A DNA stretch of 64,000 nucleotides, taken from positions 806,001-870,000 of the forward strand of contig CP150552.1 of NCBI GenBank assembly GCA_049487715.1, written 5' to 3'. This stretch comes from Pycnococcus provasolii (taxonomy: Eukaryota > Chlorophyta > Pseudoscourfieldiophyceae > Pseudoscourfieldiales). Shown here piece by piece: positions 41,981-52,359 of this stretch. The notes beneath the pieces are model-generated. The model was not told the DNA's origin. It was given only the letters and a program-made list of their open reading frames with translations, and ran no database searches. The translations under genes and the position numbers were made by a program. Position 1 is the first letter of the stretch, and each line of letters begins with the position of its first letter.

Positions 41981-43143
41981 ATGGCGGAGCCTTGGGTGCG
42001 CATCCTCATCATAACCTCACTGTCCGCCCTCCTGCTCGCACTCGCACGCTCAGACGCCTTCGACGCGTACAGAAGCACCTTGCTGGAATCCGACGAATAC
42101 TGTGTCGCATCACTCCCATTCTTCAACGGACCACCCGCGGACAGGCCGGCGGGGAATGGGCAACGCTCTATGTGCGTAAGACCGTGGACAGCGGCGATGT
42201 CGCTCGCGTTCGCCGCAAACGCCGTCGCTGTCAGCGTGCCTCAAAGAATTGACAGCCGCGTCGACGTCGGCGCGAACGGCAAACCGACGTACACAACTGC
42301 GCGGAAATTCAAGCCTGTGCTGCAGCCAGCGCCTTGGGCTTTTGCAATATGGGGTGCCATATACTTGTCTGAATTCGTCTTCTTGCTCCTGCTCCTGCTC
42401 GGAAGCAGCCCCATATCGCCTGAAATTGCAGTTCCGTGGATCGTGGCTCACCTGTCGCAAGCTCTGTGGTGCTTCGCCTTCGTTCCTTCGTTGGAACGGA
42501 ATCACCTTTACCTCAGCGCGATGCTCCTCGGCGCCGTTGCCACCAGCATGTCTTTCACTCAGGTGAAGGCTCTCGACGCGTGGGATGCTACCTTTGGCGA
42601 GAAGTCTGCGTCCTTCTTCGAGCTGTTGACTGGGTCGTCGTCTCCACAGAGCAGCACACGCGACGTCGCGATTGTCGCAATCGGGTACTTCGCCACCACA
42701 GCGCATTACGCGTGGGCGACCGCGGCAACGCTTGTCAATGCCAACAGCTACGTTGGCGTCTCCTTGATTCAACAACGCAAGGTCATGGTCATGCTTGCCG
42801 CTCTCTCAGCTAGCTTCGCTCTCGCGCTTGGATTTGTACACGTCGCGCTTCGGCGCTCGTGCCTGTATATGCTGGTGGTCTCGTGGACGCTGACAGCGCT
42901 TGCAGATGCGGCGACCGGTCGACTCGCGCGCTACCACGGCGCGATGGGTGTCTTTGCATGCTCTGGAAGCATTGCCGGCGCTTGCCTGTTTGCGATGCGC
43001 GATGGCGCGGCATCAGCTCGCGACCTCGTGGGGCCGCTCGCCATCGTACTTCCTTCCCTTCGACTCCTGCGAACGTGCTTTCGAATCATCGCAACGCCAC
43101 GCGAGGATCCTGCACCAGCGACACCTCCGCGTTCCAATGCCGA

Positions 43144-43185
<42 letters not shown>

Positions 43186-43345
43186 GACGACGCCGACGAA
43201 GACGACGTCTTCTCAACACAACAGATCGTCGCCGACCCATTCGCCAAACCGAACACCGAACAAGGCACTCATGGTTGGTGCGCTTGCAGCTGCGGCGGGT
43301 TCTGTGATTGTCAGAGCCCGCCGCGTGATTGCCAAGTCAAGGTAA
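41981..43345 (+). CDS. Multi-pass membrane protein, TspO/MBR-like
   Basis: Intronless, 454 residues. A signal-like N-terminal helix (ILIITSLSALLLALARS) and about eight hydrophobic segments are seen. The stretch PVLQPAPWAFAIWGAIYLSEF resembles the P-x-x-x-F-x-I-W-x-x-I-Y motif of TspO-related membrane proteins (the larger ~250-residue type). A Ser run near the C-terminus is encoded by a TCG triplet repeat (43147-43183). The C-terminus holds one more hydrophobic helix and a basic end. Function unknown; TspO proteins bind tetrapyrroles or steroids, but the similarity is short. Stop codon 30 bp from the convergent neighbour. Confidence 0.45.
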
Positions 43346-43375
43346 GTGAGTTCCGTTACATTAAAAATGGGTCAA

Positions 43376-44176
43376 TTAGTACGTCAACCCGTAGTTGAAC
43401 AGCGCGACGTTGTACGCGAATAGGACTGTGATGGCGATGACGCCTTGCACGACGCCACGTCGGTTGCTATCACTCTTCTCTTCATCCGTGCGCGGCATGG
43501 GGAATCCGCCATCTGGCACGAACAGTTGTCTGATGATGAGCAGCGCGATGATGTAGTGTCCAGGCCATCGCACGCCTCTTCCCCACAACCAGACACGCCA
43601 TTCGTCCTTGATGAGTCCGTCGTTGGGCGGCGGCGTGTACCCCGTTCCCGTGCAGTCCACCTTGTATCCCGGCTTGGCGCCGCACCTCCTCGCCTCTGCT
43701 CTTTTCGTGAGTGCCTTTTGCGCAGCTGTGTAGAGTGTGGGTGCCGCCTCGACCGCCTCCGTGTACGCGTCGTCCGCGGCGGCGAAGTCTCTCCTTTCGA
43801 GTGCGTCGTCGCCGATTTTGATTGCGTCTAGCGCTTTCTGTCTCTGCTGCGGTTGTGTTTCCTCGGGAAGGAGGCTTGCGACGCAGTCCGCGGCGTTCGT
43901 GCATCCCTCGGTTCCCTGCGGTCTGAAGAAGACCTCGCACGCGCACGCGAGCGAGACGTCAACAGTGAGTTCAGCGATTGCGGTGATGCGTCGTCGCGCG
44001 GATACTTTCGGGACGCTGGAGGCCTGTGACTGAGATTGTGGTGACGAAGAAGCCCTTACCCTGACGAGTCGTCGATGAGGAGCACAACCCCCCAAAGACA
44101 AAGAAAGACGCTTCCCATTACTGTAACGCCTATTATGATGAACCCTATGAAGGAGGGCGGACGTTGACACTGACAT
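43376..44176 (-). CDS. Plastid-type TPR-like membrane protein of unknown function
   Basis: Intronless, 266 residues from the ATG at 44176. The first ~60 residues (Ser, Arg, Leu-rich, few acids) look like a plastid transit peptide. A TPR-like helix pair lies near residues 115-160 (ALDAIKIGDDALERRDFAAADDAYTEAVEAAP spans it), then a short Cys-containing turn and two membrane spans, PGHYIIALLIIRQLFV and VVQGVIAITVLFAYNVALF, at the C-terminus. This suggests a thylakoid or envelope membrane protein exposing a small TPR. Not recognised as a named family. Confidence 0.65.
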   Translation of the reverse strand: MSVSTSALLHRVHHNRRYSNGKRLSLSLGGCAPHRRLVRVRASSSPQSQSQASSVPKVSARRRITAIAELTVDVSLACACEVFFRPQGTEGCTNAADCVASLLPEETQPQQRQKALDAIKIGDDALERRDFAAADDAYTEAVEAAPTLYTAAQKALTKRAEARRCGAKPGYKVDCTGTGYTPPPNDGLIKDEWRVWLWGRGVRWPGHYIIALLIIRQLFVPDGGFPMPRTDEEKSDSNRRGVVQGVIAITVLFAYNVALFNYGLTY

Positions 44177-44612
44177 GGACTGACGTGAGCGACATGACTA
44201 AGGCTTATGTGATCCGGGAAAGGGCAGGGAAGGGAAGGGATATGACATACCAACCTACTTCCTAGCTAGACCAACGACAGCCACGAACCACAGGTGACAG
44301 GGGAAGCAAATCCTCATGAGACTGGTAACCCTTTTTAACCCTAAAGGAATCTCAAACCCTAACCCAGAGGGGGGTACGGTAACCCTAAAGGAATCCCAAA
44401 CCCTAACTTCAAACCCTAAAGGCATCTCTTGCTCCTTCCCTTCCTCCGCGCCTTGTCTTTCTCCTTCCGCTACCTCCGCGACCTTCTTTCCTCCAAAGGA
44501 ATCGCGAAGCAGGCTGCTGCTTCTTTCTTAGGGCTCGTTCCATTTCGCGCGTTGGTACTCGCTTGTGCCCTTAAGTGCTTAAAGCTTATTGTGTGCTCTT
44601 TAAGTTTCAGTC
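44177..44612. promoter_or_regulatory. Divergent promoter gap with repeated AACCCTAAAGGAATC motif
   Basis: 436 bp between the TPR-like and alpha-adaptin genes. From 44327 to 44421 the motif AACCCTAAAGGAATC(T/C)CAAACCCTAAC recurs two and a half times, i.e. telomere-like C-strand units spaced by AAGGAATCYC. A CCTTCCTCCGC-type repeat follows (44430-44490). Confidence 0.7.
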
Positions 44613-47552
44613 ATGGCGTTCCAGACGATGCGCGGCCTGAACGTCTTCATCGCGGACATACGCGCGTGCACGTCCAAAGAGCAGCAAAAAGCGCGCGTCG
44701 AAAAGGAACTCGCAAACATAAGAACCAAGTTCAAGTCCTCGAGCACGCTGACGGCGTACGACAAGAAGAAGTACGTCTGGAAAATCCTGTACATATACAT
44801 GCTCGGGTACGACGTCGAGTTTGGGCACATGGAGGCGGTGGGACTCGTCAGCGGTACCAAGTACAGCGAAAAGCAGGTCGGATACCTCGTCACGAGCGTG
44901 CTGCTCAACGAAAGCAACGAGTTCCTTAGGCTCGTCATCAACAGCATGCGCAAGGACATCGTCTCCAAGGAGCAGAACTTTCAGACGCTCGCGCTCACCG
45001 CCGTCGGAAACCTAGGAAGCAAGGAGTTCGCGGAGAGCCTCGCGGGTGACGTGAGCCAGCTCCTCGTGTCGCCGTCGAGCCACCCGTCCGTCAAGAAGAA
45101 GGCGGCGCTCTGCATGCTGCGCCTGTATCGCAAAAACAACGACATCATCACGCCGGAGAGCTTTGGCGACGCCATGGGACAGCTCCTGGACGAACGTGAC
45201 CTTGGCATCCTGCTCGCGACGCTCAGTCTTCTCATCGGCCTCATATCCAAGAACGGCGGGTACGCAGGCTACGACCACTGCTACGGAAAGGTGGTTCGCA
45301 TACTCGACCGCCTGACCAGCCACCACGAAATTCCCAACGACTACACGTACTACGGCATCCCGAGCCCGTGGCTGCAGGTGAAGTGTCTCGAGGCGATTGG
45401 CCACTACCCCATCCCCGAAGACGACCCGCCGCGAAGGGCAACGCTCGAGGTGCTCGGCAGGCTGCTGGAGAAGAACAGCGCGACGGGACCGAACATCAAC
45501 CAGAACAACGCGCACCACAGTATCCTCTTCGCGACCATCAACCTCGCCATCAAGTACGCGTCGGCATCCGGCGAAAGCGGCGTGATGCAGAAGTGCTTGG
45601 ATCTGCTGAAAGGATTCGTCTCGTACAAGGAGGCGAACGTGCGCTACCTTGGGTTGGAGACGCTCAGCCGTCTGAGCCACGTGCCTGAGGTGCTGCGCAG
45701 CACGCGAACGCACCTCGACGCGGTCATCGATGCGCTGCGCGACGCGGACGTGTCGATCCGCCGGCGGGCGCTCGACCTTCTGTACGAGGCGAGTGACATG
45801 CAGAACGGCTCGGCTGTGGTCGAGGAGCTGCTCGCATTCCTGCCCGAGGCTGAATTTGCGCTGCGCGAGGAGATTGCACTCAAGGTTGCCATTCTCGCGG
45901 AGAGGTTTGCGCCGAATCTCAGCTGGTACGTGGATGTGACGCTCGCGCTCGTGGACAAGGCTGGCGACTTCCTGTCAGACGACATCTGGCATCGAAGCGT
46001 TCAGGTCATCACGAACCACGAGGACCTGCAGGCTTACGCCGCGTCCAAGTGCGTCGAGCTGCTGCGAGGCGGCGTCGCGCACGAGTGCGCCGTCAAGGTT
46101 TGCGGCTACCTGCTCGGCGAATTTGGATGGAAGCTCGACCCTGCGCAGGGCGGCGCATCCGCAAAGGATCAGTTCGATCTGCTGTACGAGCGCTTTCCCG
46201 CCGCTTCCACGTCGGCCAAGTCACTGCTGCTTAGCAGCTTCATGAAGGGTCTCGCGCACGAGGTGGATGCCGGCCGTTCGCCAACTTCAGAGCACGGCCA
46301 GGCTGTGGTTGCTCTGCTGAAGCGGTACGAGTCTCACACGGATTCCGAATTGCAGCAGCGCAGTGCTGAGTACCTTGCGCTCTGCAAGCGCCCTCAGGCG
46401 CAGACGTCCAAGGTTCTCGAGATGATGCCAAAGTTTCCCACTAAGGAAAGCTCCCTGCTTAAGCGCCTTGCCGAGAAGCGAGGAGAAGGCGACGATGAGG
46501 ACACGGGAACAGGGGGTGTCGTGGCGCCTCCGGCGGTGATGGCGGCTGCCCACGCGGCGTCCGCGCCATCGTCGTCGGCAACCACGGCGGGCGCCGTCAC
46601 CGGCGGAGCGGCGGCGGACCAGGTTGCGGACCTTCTCGGCGGAGCGGACCTGCTCGGCGAAGCTGGAGGCGGAGGCGGAGGCGGTGCCGGTGGAGGAGGC
46701 GACCTGCTGGGAGGTGACCTGCTTGGAGGTGGAGCTGCATCACCGCCAGCGGCGGGCATTCCCGCAGCTGCACAAGCACTCATCTCCGACCCTCTTTCCT
46801 CCAAGCTCTTCCTTGGCGACAGTGGAGTGCTCTTTGAAGACGACCTCATCCAAATTGGGGTGAAGCTCGCTCTGCAAAGGCACGAGGTGAAGGTGGCGCT
46901 TTACTTTGGCAACAAGAGCGGGATGGACATGGATGGCGTGCTGTGCACTGCGGAGGGCTTCCCCGGAACGAGCATGCAGACTGTGCAGTACGTGCCCAGC
47001 CGCGTGGAGGTTCGGCGCCAACACCAGTGCCACATCGCGTGCACTCTGCAGTCGGCGTCGCTCGGGCCGAATGGCGAGACGCACATCGGCACCGTGATGG
47101 TGAGCTATCGCCCCGTCGACGCGAGCGGCACGTCGCGCGCTCCTATGTCCTTCTCGCTGCCATTCCCCGTGTACCTTCACAAATTTTTCATGCCGGCACC
47201 TAACGTAAGCCAAGAGCAGTACTTCGGCGCGTGGCGGCAGTACAGCTCGGACACGTCGCTCACACACCAGAAAATTGTGCATGCCGGAAAGAGCCTAACG
47301 GCCACGGAACTCAACGGCATTCTGTCGACGTACAAGCTGCATGCATGCATTGGCTACGATCCAAACCCGGCGAACGCCATTGGGTGCGCTTTTGCCGTGA
47401 GCGCGAGCGCGCCGCAGACACCCGTTCTGGTTCGCATCGAGTCGGATCCGAACAATCCGTCGGTGTTCCGTGTGACAGCCTGCTCGTCTATTGGCGCGTG
47501 TGCGCGTGCAGCTATGCAGGTGGTGAGCGCTGCTATGGAGAACGCTGCATGA
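44613..47552 (+). CDS. AP2A: AP-2 complex subunit alpha (alpha-adaptin)
   Basis: Intronless, 979 residues, close to the usual 940-1010. The start MRGLNVFIADIRACTSKEQQ is diagnostic for alpha-adaptin. Also seen are YDKKKYVWKILYIYMLGYDVEFGHMEAV, KQVGYLVTSVLLNE and the helical trunk to about residue 600. A Gly/Ala/Pro hinge (~620-715) contains several DLLGG repeats that resemble clathrin- or adaptor-binding motifs, then the beta-sandwich and platform of the ear. It anchors AP-2 at the plasma membrane through PtdIns(4,5)P2 and cargo dileucine motifs for clathrin-mediated endocytosis. Confidence 0.96.
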   Translation: MAFQTMRGLNVFIADIRACTSKEQQKARVEKELANIRTKFKSSSTLTAYDKKKYVWKILYIYMLGYDVEFGHMEAVGLVSGTKYSEKQVGYLVTSVLLNESNEFLRLVINSMRKDIVSKEQNFQTLALTAVGNLGSKEFAESLAGDVSQLLVSPSSHPSVKKKAALCMLRLYRKNNDIITPESFGDAMGQLLDERDLGILLATLSLLIGLISKNGGYAGYDHCYGKVVRILDRLTSHHEIPNDYTYYGIPSPWLQVKCLEAIGHYPIPEDDPPRRATLEVLGRLLEKNSATGPNINQNNAHHSILFATINLAIKYASASGESGVMQKCLDLLKGFVSYKEANVRYLGLETLSRLSHVPEVLRSTRTHLDAVIDALRDADVSIRRRALDLLYEASDMQNGSAVVEELLAFLPEAEFALREEIALKVAILAERFAPNLSWYVDVTLALVDKAGDFLSDDIWHRSVQVITNHEDLQAYAASKCVELLRGGVAHECAVKVCGYLLGEFGWKLDPAQGGASAKDQFDLLYERFPAASTSAKSLLLSSFMKGLAHEVDAGRSPTSEHGQAVVALLKRYESHTDSELQQRSAEYLALCKRPQAQTSKVLEMMPKFPTKESSLLKRLAEKRGEGDDEDTGTGGVVAPPAVMAAAHAASAPSSSATTAGAVTGGAAADQVADLLGGADLLGEAGGGGGGGAGGGGDLLGGDLLGGGAASPPAAGIPAAAQALISDPLSSKLFLGDSGVLFEDDLIQIGVKLALQRHEVKVALYFGNKSGMDMDGVLCTAEGFPGTSMQTVQYVPSRVEVRRQHQCHIACTLQSASLGPNGETHIGTVMVSYRPVDASGTSRAPMSFSLPFPVYLHKFFMPAPNVSQEQYFGAWRQYSSDTSLTHQKIVHAGKSLTATELNGILSTYKLHACIGYDPNPANAIGCAFAVSASAPQTPVLVRIESDPNNPSVFRVTACSSIGACARAAMQVVSAAMENAA

Positions 47553-48210
47553 CAATCTCTATTAATATTTTTTGATGTTGTGACGTCGAAATTTTTTGTC
47601 TCTGCTATTTTCTTTTGTTGACAGGTCCCTTGTACAATGCACACCGGCCGCTTTTGAGTGTTTCTTGCAAGAGTGTTTCTTGCAGGAGGCCTGCACAATG
47701 CACAATGCACAATGCACAATGCACAATGCACGTTCGTGGCCGGTGTTCATTAAGGTGGTCAAGAAGCCTACCCGGGTAGTATCATGAGCTCGTTCGCTCG
47801 TTCGTTCGTTCTCGGAGGAGGAGGAGGAGGAGGAGGAGGAGGAGGATGGTCAAGAAAGCTTGGTAAAGTAGTTCTTAAAGAAGAAAGCTTGTCGACCTGT
47901 CGTTTTTACTCTCCTTCACGAACACGATTCGGAGAGCTTCACGTGGCGCATGCACATATGATAAAGGGCTCGGATCACGGATCACCAAAGAGTTTTATAA
48001 AAACCTTTTCGCACCTGCTCCAGGGCTGACTGTTTGCGCAGTTGTTGCGCAGTTGTTGGCTTGTGTTTGCGCGAACATCGAAGTACATACTGTATGTATC
48101 ATTCCAGCTTTTATCATTCCAAGTCCATTTCCACTTTTCTTGTTGTCGTTGTTTTCTGTTTTGCGCGTACAGCATCTTACCGGTACGGTGTTTGCCCTCA
48201 TTTGCCAATC
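47553..48210. other. Intergenic region rich in short repeats
   Basis: 658 bp between two plus-strand genes. It contains a duplicated GTGTTTCTTGCA (47659-47686), a heptamer ACAATGC array (47693-47731), a CGTT run near 47791-47808 and a GGA triplet run (47814-47845). No gene was supported. Confidence 0.7.
47693..47731. repeat. GCACAAT heptanucleotide repeat
   Basis: Five tandem copies of GCACAAT, readable directly. Confidence 0.95.
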
Positions 48211-51200
48211 ATGTGCATAAGAACACGCGTGCTTCTATGCCTGCTTCTAGCTTGCACACACTTCATAGGCGCACATGCCGCTTCGTGCTCATCCACATGC
48301 GAGACGGAGTTCGTGTCTGGATGCCTCACGTACCAAATGACGAACAAGCAGTTGTCGCGTGCGGACGGGTGGGAGGCTTGCAAGAGCGAGGTGCAAGCAG
48401 GAACAGACCCGATCGCCAGCAAGTGCACAGACGCGACGTGTACTTTCACGGAAGCGATGAACGCCGCGAAGGAGGGCGGAAGCTTGCCCTCTCCCGGACC
48501 CGCGCCGGCGCCCGGCGGCGGCGGTGGCGCCCCTGCACCGGCGCCGCCCGTGTCGGAGATGCCCACAGTTCCCACGCTGTGCTCGTCCGCGAACCAAGGC
48601 CGGTGCGACTGCTCGACGAACGACGCTCACGTGAGCGTGTACACGTTCTGGCTGCGTGACCAGCAGAGGTGCTTTTCCGTGTACAACCCGTCGGGCGTGT
48701 CGTCGCCCAAGCCGGTCGTGCTTCACTCGAACTGCTACGCGAAGGACAAGCTCATGGGACTTGAAATGAGCAGCGACTCTGACGTCGGCAAGGCAGCGAC
48801 CCAGTACGGCTTTGCATTCATCGGCCTTTCCACCCCAGAGGGCAACTGGGAGTTCGGCAACAAAAACGTCGTGAACGACGCGAAGCCTATGCCATGCTCC
48901 GCAGAAGACACGAAGGAGATCGAGTATGTGCAGGCAATCATAAGCTTCGTCAAGTCGCAGTCAGCGACGATGGGCTTCGACGCGACGCGTATCTACAGCG
49001 AGGGCTTCAGCCAGAACAGTATGTTCAGCGCGTACATCGCCTTCTGCTTCTCGTCCGACGTCGTGGGCGTGTGGCAGGGCGGCTCCGGCTTATCGCTGAC
49101 GGGTCAGCAGCCGTTCCTGCCGCGCATGGAGGGCCAGTGCACGGCTGATTCCTTCGCGCAGTACCAGAACGGCTGCGCGACGTCGCAGCCATGCACGGAC
49201 TGCCAGTACTTCCCCGTGTATCCCTGCTACACGGAGAGTCGGCCGCAGGTGGACTGTATTGCGATGTACGACAACGACTTTCTCGCTGGCACGGACACGT
49301 TCATGTACGACGCTATGGCAGCCGAAGGGCACGATGCGCGCCTGCTTCGTTTCGCGGTGGACTCGGCGAACGGCATTGAGGGCGGGCACAAGAATCCTGC
49401 GAGCTGGACTACTTGGATGGTGAGCTGCTTCGGCATGACGGAGCAGTGCTCATCAACGTGTGCGTCGTCATTCGCATCGTGCGTTGCGGCGAGCGAGCTA
49501 GAGAAACCTTCGGAGAAGTTTGAGGGATGTGTATCGTCGTCGTCGATGAGCACGCTGAATGGCTGCACTGCGACATGCTCGCCGACTCTGGAGATGATGA
49601 AGCTGTCGGAGTCGCCGACGGTGACCCTGAGCAAGGATAAATGGGGTGCCGGATCGTCGACGGCGGATGCGAAGCCATCGACGTCGAAGTGCACATCCGG
49701 CGCGTCTCCTAGTCCGACTCCGACGACGCCGGCTTCCACGACGCAGGCTCCGACGACGACGACGGCAGCACCGATATCATCACCTACGACGACAACGGCT
49801 GCTACATCCGCAGCTCCTGTTTCAGGCACGGCGTGTTCGTCCACATGCGAGACGGAGTTCGTGTCTGGATGCCTCACGTACCAAATGACGAACAAGCAGT
49901 TGTCGCGTGCGGACGGGTGGGAGGCTTGCAAGAGCGAGATGCAAGCAGGAAGAGACCCGATCGCCAGCAAGTGCACAGACGCGACGTGTACTTTCACGGA
50001 AGCGATGAACGCCGCGAAGGAGGGCGGAAGCTTGCCCTCTCCCGGACCCGCGCCGGCGCCCGGCGGCGGCGGTGGCGCCCCTGCACCGGCGCCGCCCGTG
50101 TCGGAGATGCCCACAGTTCCCACGCTGTGCTCGTCCGCGAACCAAGGCCGGTGCGACTGCTCGACGAACGACGCTCACGTGAGCGTGTACACGTTCTGGC
50201 TGCGTGACCAGCAGAGGTGCTTTTCCGTGTACAACCCGTCGGGCGTGTCGTCGCCCAAGCCGGTCGTGCTTCACTCGAACTGCTACGCGACGGACAAGCT
50301 CAATGGGCTTTATATGGACAGCGACTCTGACCTGGCAAAGGCAGCGACCCAGTACGGCTTTGCATTCATCGGCCTTTCCACCCCAGAAGGCAACTGGGAG
50401 TTCGGCAACAAAAACGTCGTGAACGACGCGAAGCCTATGCCATGCTCCGCAGAAGACACGAAGGAGATCGAGTATGTGCAGGCAATCATAAGCTTCGTCA
50501 AGTCGCAGTCAGCGACGATGGGCTTCGACGCGACGCGTATCTACAGCGAGGGCTTCAGCCAGAACAGTATGTTCAGCGCGTACATCGCCTTCTGCTTCTC
50601 GTCCGACGTCGTGGGCGTGTGGCAGGGCGGCTCCGGCTTATCGCTGACGGGTCAGCAGCCGTTCCTGCCGCGCATGGAGGGCCAGTGCACGGCTGATTCC
50701 TTCGCGCAGTACCAGAACGGCTGCGCGACGTCGCAGCCATGCACGGACTGCCAGTACTTCCCCGTGTATCCCTGCTACACGGAGAGTCGGCCGCAGGTGG
50801 ACTGTATTGCGATGTACGACAACGACTTTCTCGCTGGCACGGACACGTTCATGTACGACGCTATGGCAGCCGAAGGGCACGATGCGCGCCTGCTTCGTTT
50901 CGCGGTGGACTCGGCGAACGGCATTGAGGGCGGGCACAAGAATCCTGCGAGCTGGACTACTTGGATGGTGAGCTGCTTCGGCATGACGGAGCAGTGCTCA
51001 TCAACGTGTGCGTCATCATTCGCATCGTGCGTTGCGGCGAGCGAGCTAGAGAAACCTTCGGAGAAGTTTGAGGGATGTGTATCGTCGTCGTCGATGAGCA
51101 CGCTGAATGGCTGCACTGCGACATGCTCGCCGACTCTGGAGATGATGAAGCTGTCGGAGTCGCCGACGGTGACCCTGAGCAAGGATGAATGGGGTGCCGG

Positions 51201-51897
51201 ATCGTCGACGGCGGATGCGAAGCCATCGACGTCGAAGTGCACATCCGGCGCGTCTCCTAGTCCGACTCCGACGACGCCGGCTTCCACGACGCAGGCTCCG
51301 ACGACGACGAACCCAAGTACCGATGATGATGAGGTGACTCCGATTGACGCATCGGTGGTGCTTGCAGGCATGACGAAGGACGAATTCGACGCGACTAAGT
51401 TTGCCATTGCGACGGCGCGCACGATGGAGGTCAATACGGAGGACATCACGGATGTGAAGGCTGAGGAAGTGGCCGCGTCGTCTAAGCGTCGTTCTCTTAC
51501 GGCGACTAATCTTAAGGTTACCTTCAAGGTGGCTGTGAAGGATACGATGGAGGCGAAGGAGGTTAGCGACAAGTTGACTGAGGCTGCGAAGGATGGCTCG
51601 TTTAAGGCGAACTTGGAGGCGACCGGCATTACCGGCTTCACGGACGTCCAGGCGCCCATGGTGGCTACTGATCAAGCGCCGCCGGAGGAGGGGGCTACGC
51701 CAACGCCGACGACGACCAAGGCTCCTACGACGACGACCGATACGCCGGCCAAGACTTCTTCCACGACGTCAACGACCAAGACGTCAGTGGTGACAACGAA
51801 GACGACGTCCGCGAAGACTTCGGGTGTCCGTTGCGCGTCTGCCAAATGGTTGGTTGTTGTCGTAGCTGCGTCACTTGGCTTTTTCGCGACGGCGTAA
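48211..51897 (+). CDS. Secreted, GPI-type esterase/PHB-depolymerase-like protein with two nearly identical modules
   Basis: Intronless, 1228 residues from the ATG at 48211, which gives a clean signal peptide (VLLCLLLACTHFIGAHA). Each module has a small Cys-rich domain (CSSTCETEFVSGC), a Pro/Gly linker, and a catalytic-like domain with VYNPSGVSSPKPVVLHSN, YGFAFIGLSTPEGNWEFG, IYSEGFSQNSMFSAYIAF and GGHKNP. The order resembles PHB depolymerase/feruloyl-esterase alpha/beta hydrolases; the elbow is G-F-S-Q-N, not G-x-S-x-G (Ser267 and Ser783). A Thr-rich linker, a KVTFKVAVKDTMEA beta domain and a hydrophobic C-terminus (WLVVVVAASLGFFATA) suggest a GPI anchor. Substrate unknown. The first Met at 48094 is an alternative start. 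Confidence 0.75.
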   Translation: MCIRTRVLLCLLLACTHFIGAHAASCSSTCETEFVSGCLTYQMTNKQLSRADGWEACKSEVQAGTDPIASKCTDATCTFTEAMNAAKEGGSLPSPGPAPAPGGGGGAPAPAPPVSEMPTVPTLCSSANQGRCDCSTNDAHVSVYTFWLRDQQRCFSVYNPSGVSSPKPVVLHSNCYAKDKLMGLEMSSDSDVGKAATQYGFAFIGLSTPEGNWEFGNKNVVNDAKPMPCSAEDTKEIEYVQAIISFVKSQSATMGFDATRIYSEGFSQNSMFSAYIAFCFSSDVVGVWQGGSGLSLTGQQPFLPRMEGQCTADSFAQYQNGCATSQPCTDCQYFPVYPCYTESRPQVDCIAMYDNDFLAGTDTFMYDAMAAEGHDARLLRFAVDSANGIEGGHKNPASWTTWMVSCFGMTEQCSSTCASSFASCVAASELEKPSEKFEGCVSSSSMSTLNGCTATCSPTLEMMKLSESPTVTLSKDKWGAGSSTADAKPSTSKCTSGASPSPTPTTPASTTQAPTTTTAAPISSPTTTTAATSAAPVSGTACSSTCETEFVSGCLTYQMTNKQLSRADGWEACKSEMQAGRDPIASKCTDATCTFTEAMNAAKEGGSLPSPGPAPAPGGGGGAPAPAPPVSEMPTVPTLCSSANQGRCDCSTNDAHVSVYTFWLRDQQRCFSVYNPSGVSSPKPVVLHSNCYATDKLNGLYMDSDSDLAKAATQYGFAFIGLSTPEGNWEFGNKNVVNDAKPMPCSAEDTKEIEYVQAIISFVKSQSATMGFDATRIYSEGFSQNSMFSAYIAFCFSSDVVGVWQGGSGLSLTGQQPFLPRMEGQCTADSFAQYQNGCATSQPCTDCQYFPVYPCYTESRPQVDCIAMYDNDFLAGTDTFMYDAMAAEGHDARLLRFAVDSANGIEGGHKNPASWTTWMVSCFGMTEQCSSTCASSFASCVAASELEKPSEKFEGCVSSSSMSTLNGCTATCSPTLEMMKLSESPTVTLSKDEWGAGSSTADAKPSTSKCTSGASPSPTPTTPASTTQAPTTTNPSTDDDEVTPIDASVVLAGMTKDEFDATKFAIATARTMEVNTEDITDVKAEEVAASSKRRSLTATNLKVTFKVAVKDTMEAKEVSDKLTEAAKDGSFKANLEATGITGFTDVQAPMVATDQAPPEEGATPTPTTTKAPTTTTDTPAKTSSTTSTTKTSVVTTKTTSAKTSGVRCASAKWLVVVVAASLGFFATA
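48286..51306 (+). repeat. In-frame tandem duplication, period 1548 bp
   Basis: Copy 1 runs 48286-49833 and copy 2 49834 to about 51306. Long stretches are identical; differences cluster at the KDKLMGLEMSSDSDVG versus TDKLNGLYMDSDSDLA segment and a few single bases. The period is exactly 516 codons. Confidence 0.97.
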
Positions 51898-52359
51898 GAC
51901 TTTAAATTTATATAAAAAATACCACCCTATCCCTAGTAGCGCCTTTCCTATCTGAATTGTGATATCACGCTTGTGCCAGCATACAGCTCCCCTACATAAG
52001 ATAGGTACATAAGTCCCTAGCCCTACTGTACGAGTACATAACGGCAGACAGGGATCCGGTTAGGGTAAAGTTTAGGGTAGGGAGGTGTTAGGGTTGTCCC
52101 GAGACTTGTGGATGACGTTGGATAGCCCTCCCGCCCATTCCGCCAAAAGCAAAAGGGTGTTGTTCTGAAAAAAGTGGGTTGGGTTTTCCGCCCGTGGCCG
52201 TGGGTGCCCCCCCCAGACGCCCCTCCAAGAAGGATTTCAAGGGAAAGGACGACCTGAAAGGGCGTGGCTTCTTTCTTTTTCGCTTCTTCTCTGCTTGTCT
52301 GCCCCACCGCCTCTCTCTCTGCCCGGCCCCGTTGGCATTTCTACCCCTCCTTTGGAAGC
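51898..52359. other. Intergenic region with decayed telomere-like repeats
   Basis: 462 bp. GGTTAGGGTAAAGTTTAGGGTAGGGAGGTGTTAGGGTTG lies at 52058-52096. Past this the sequence becomes C/T-rich up to the PP2C start codon. The frame of the PP2C is open upstream to 52264 without an ATG. Confidence 0.7.
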
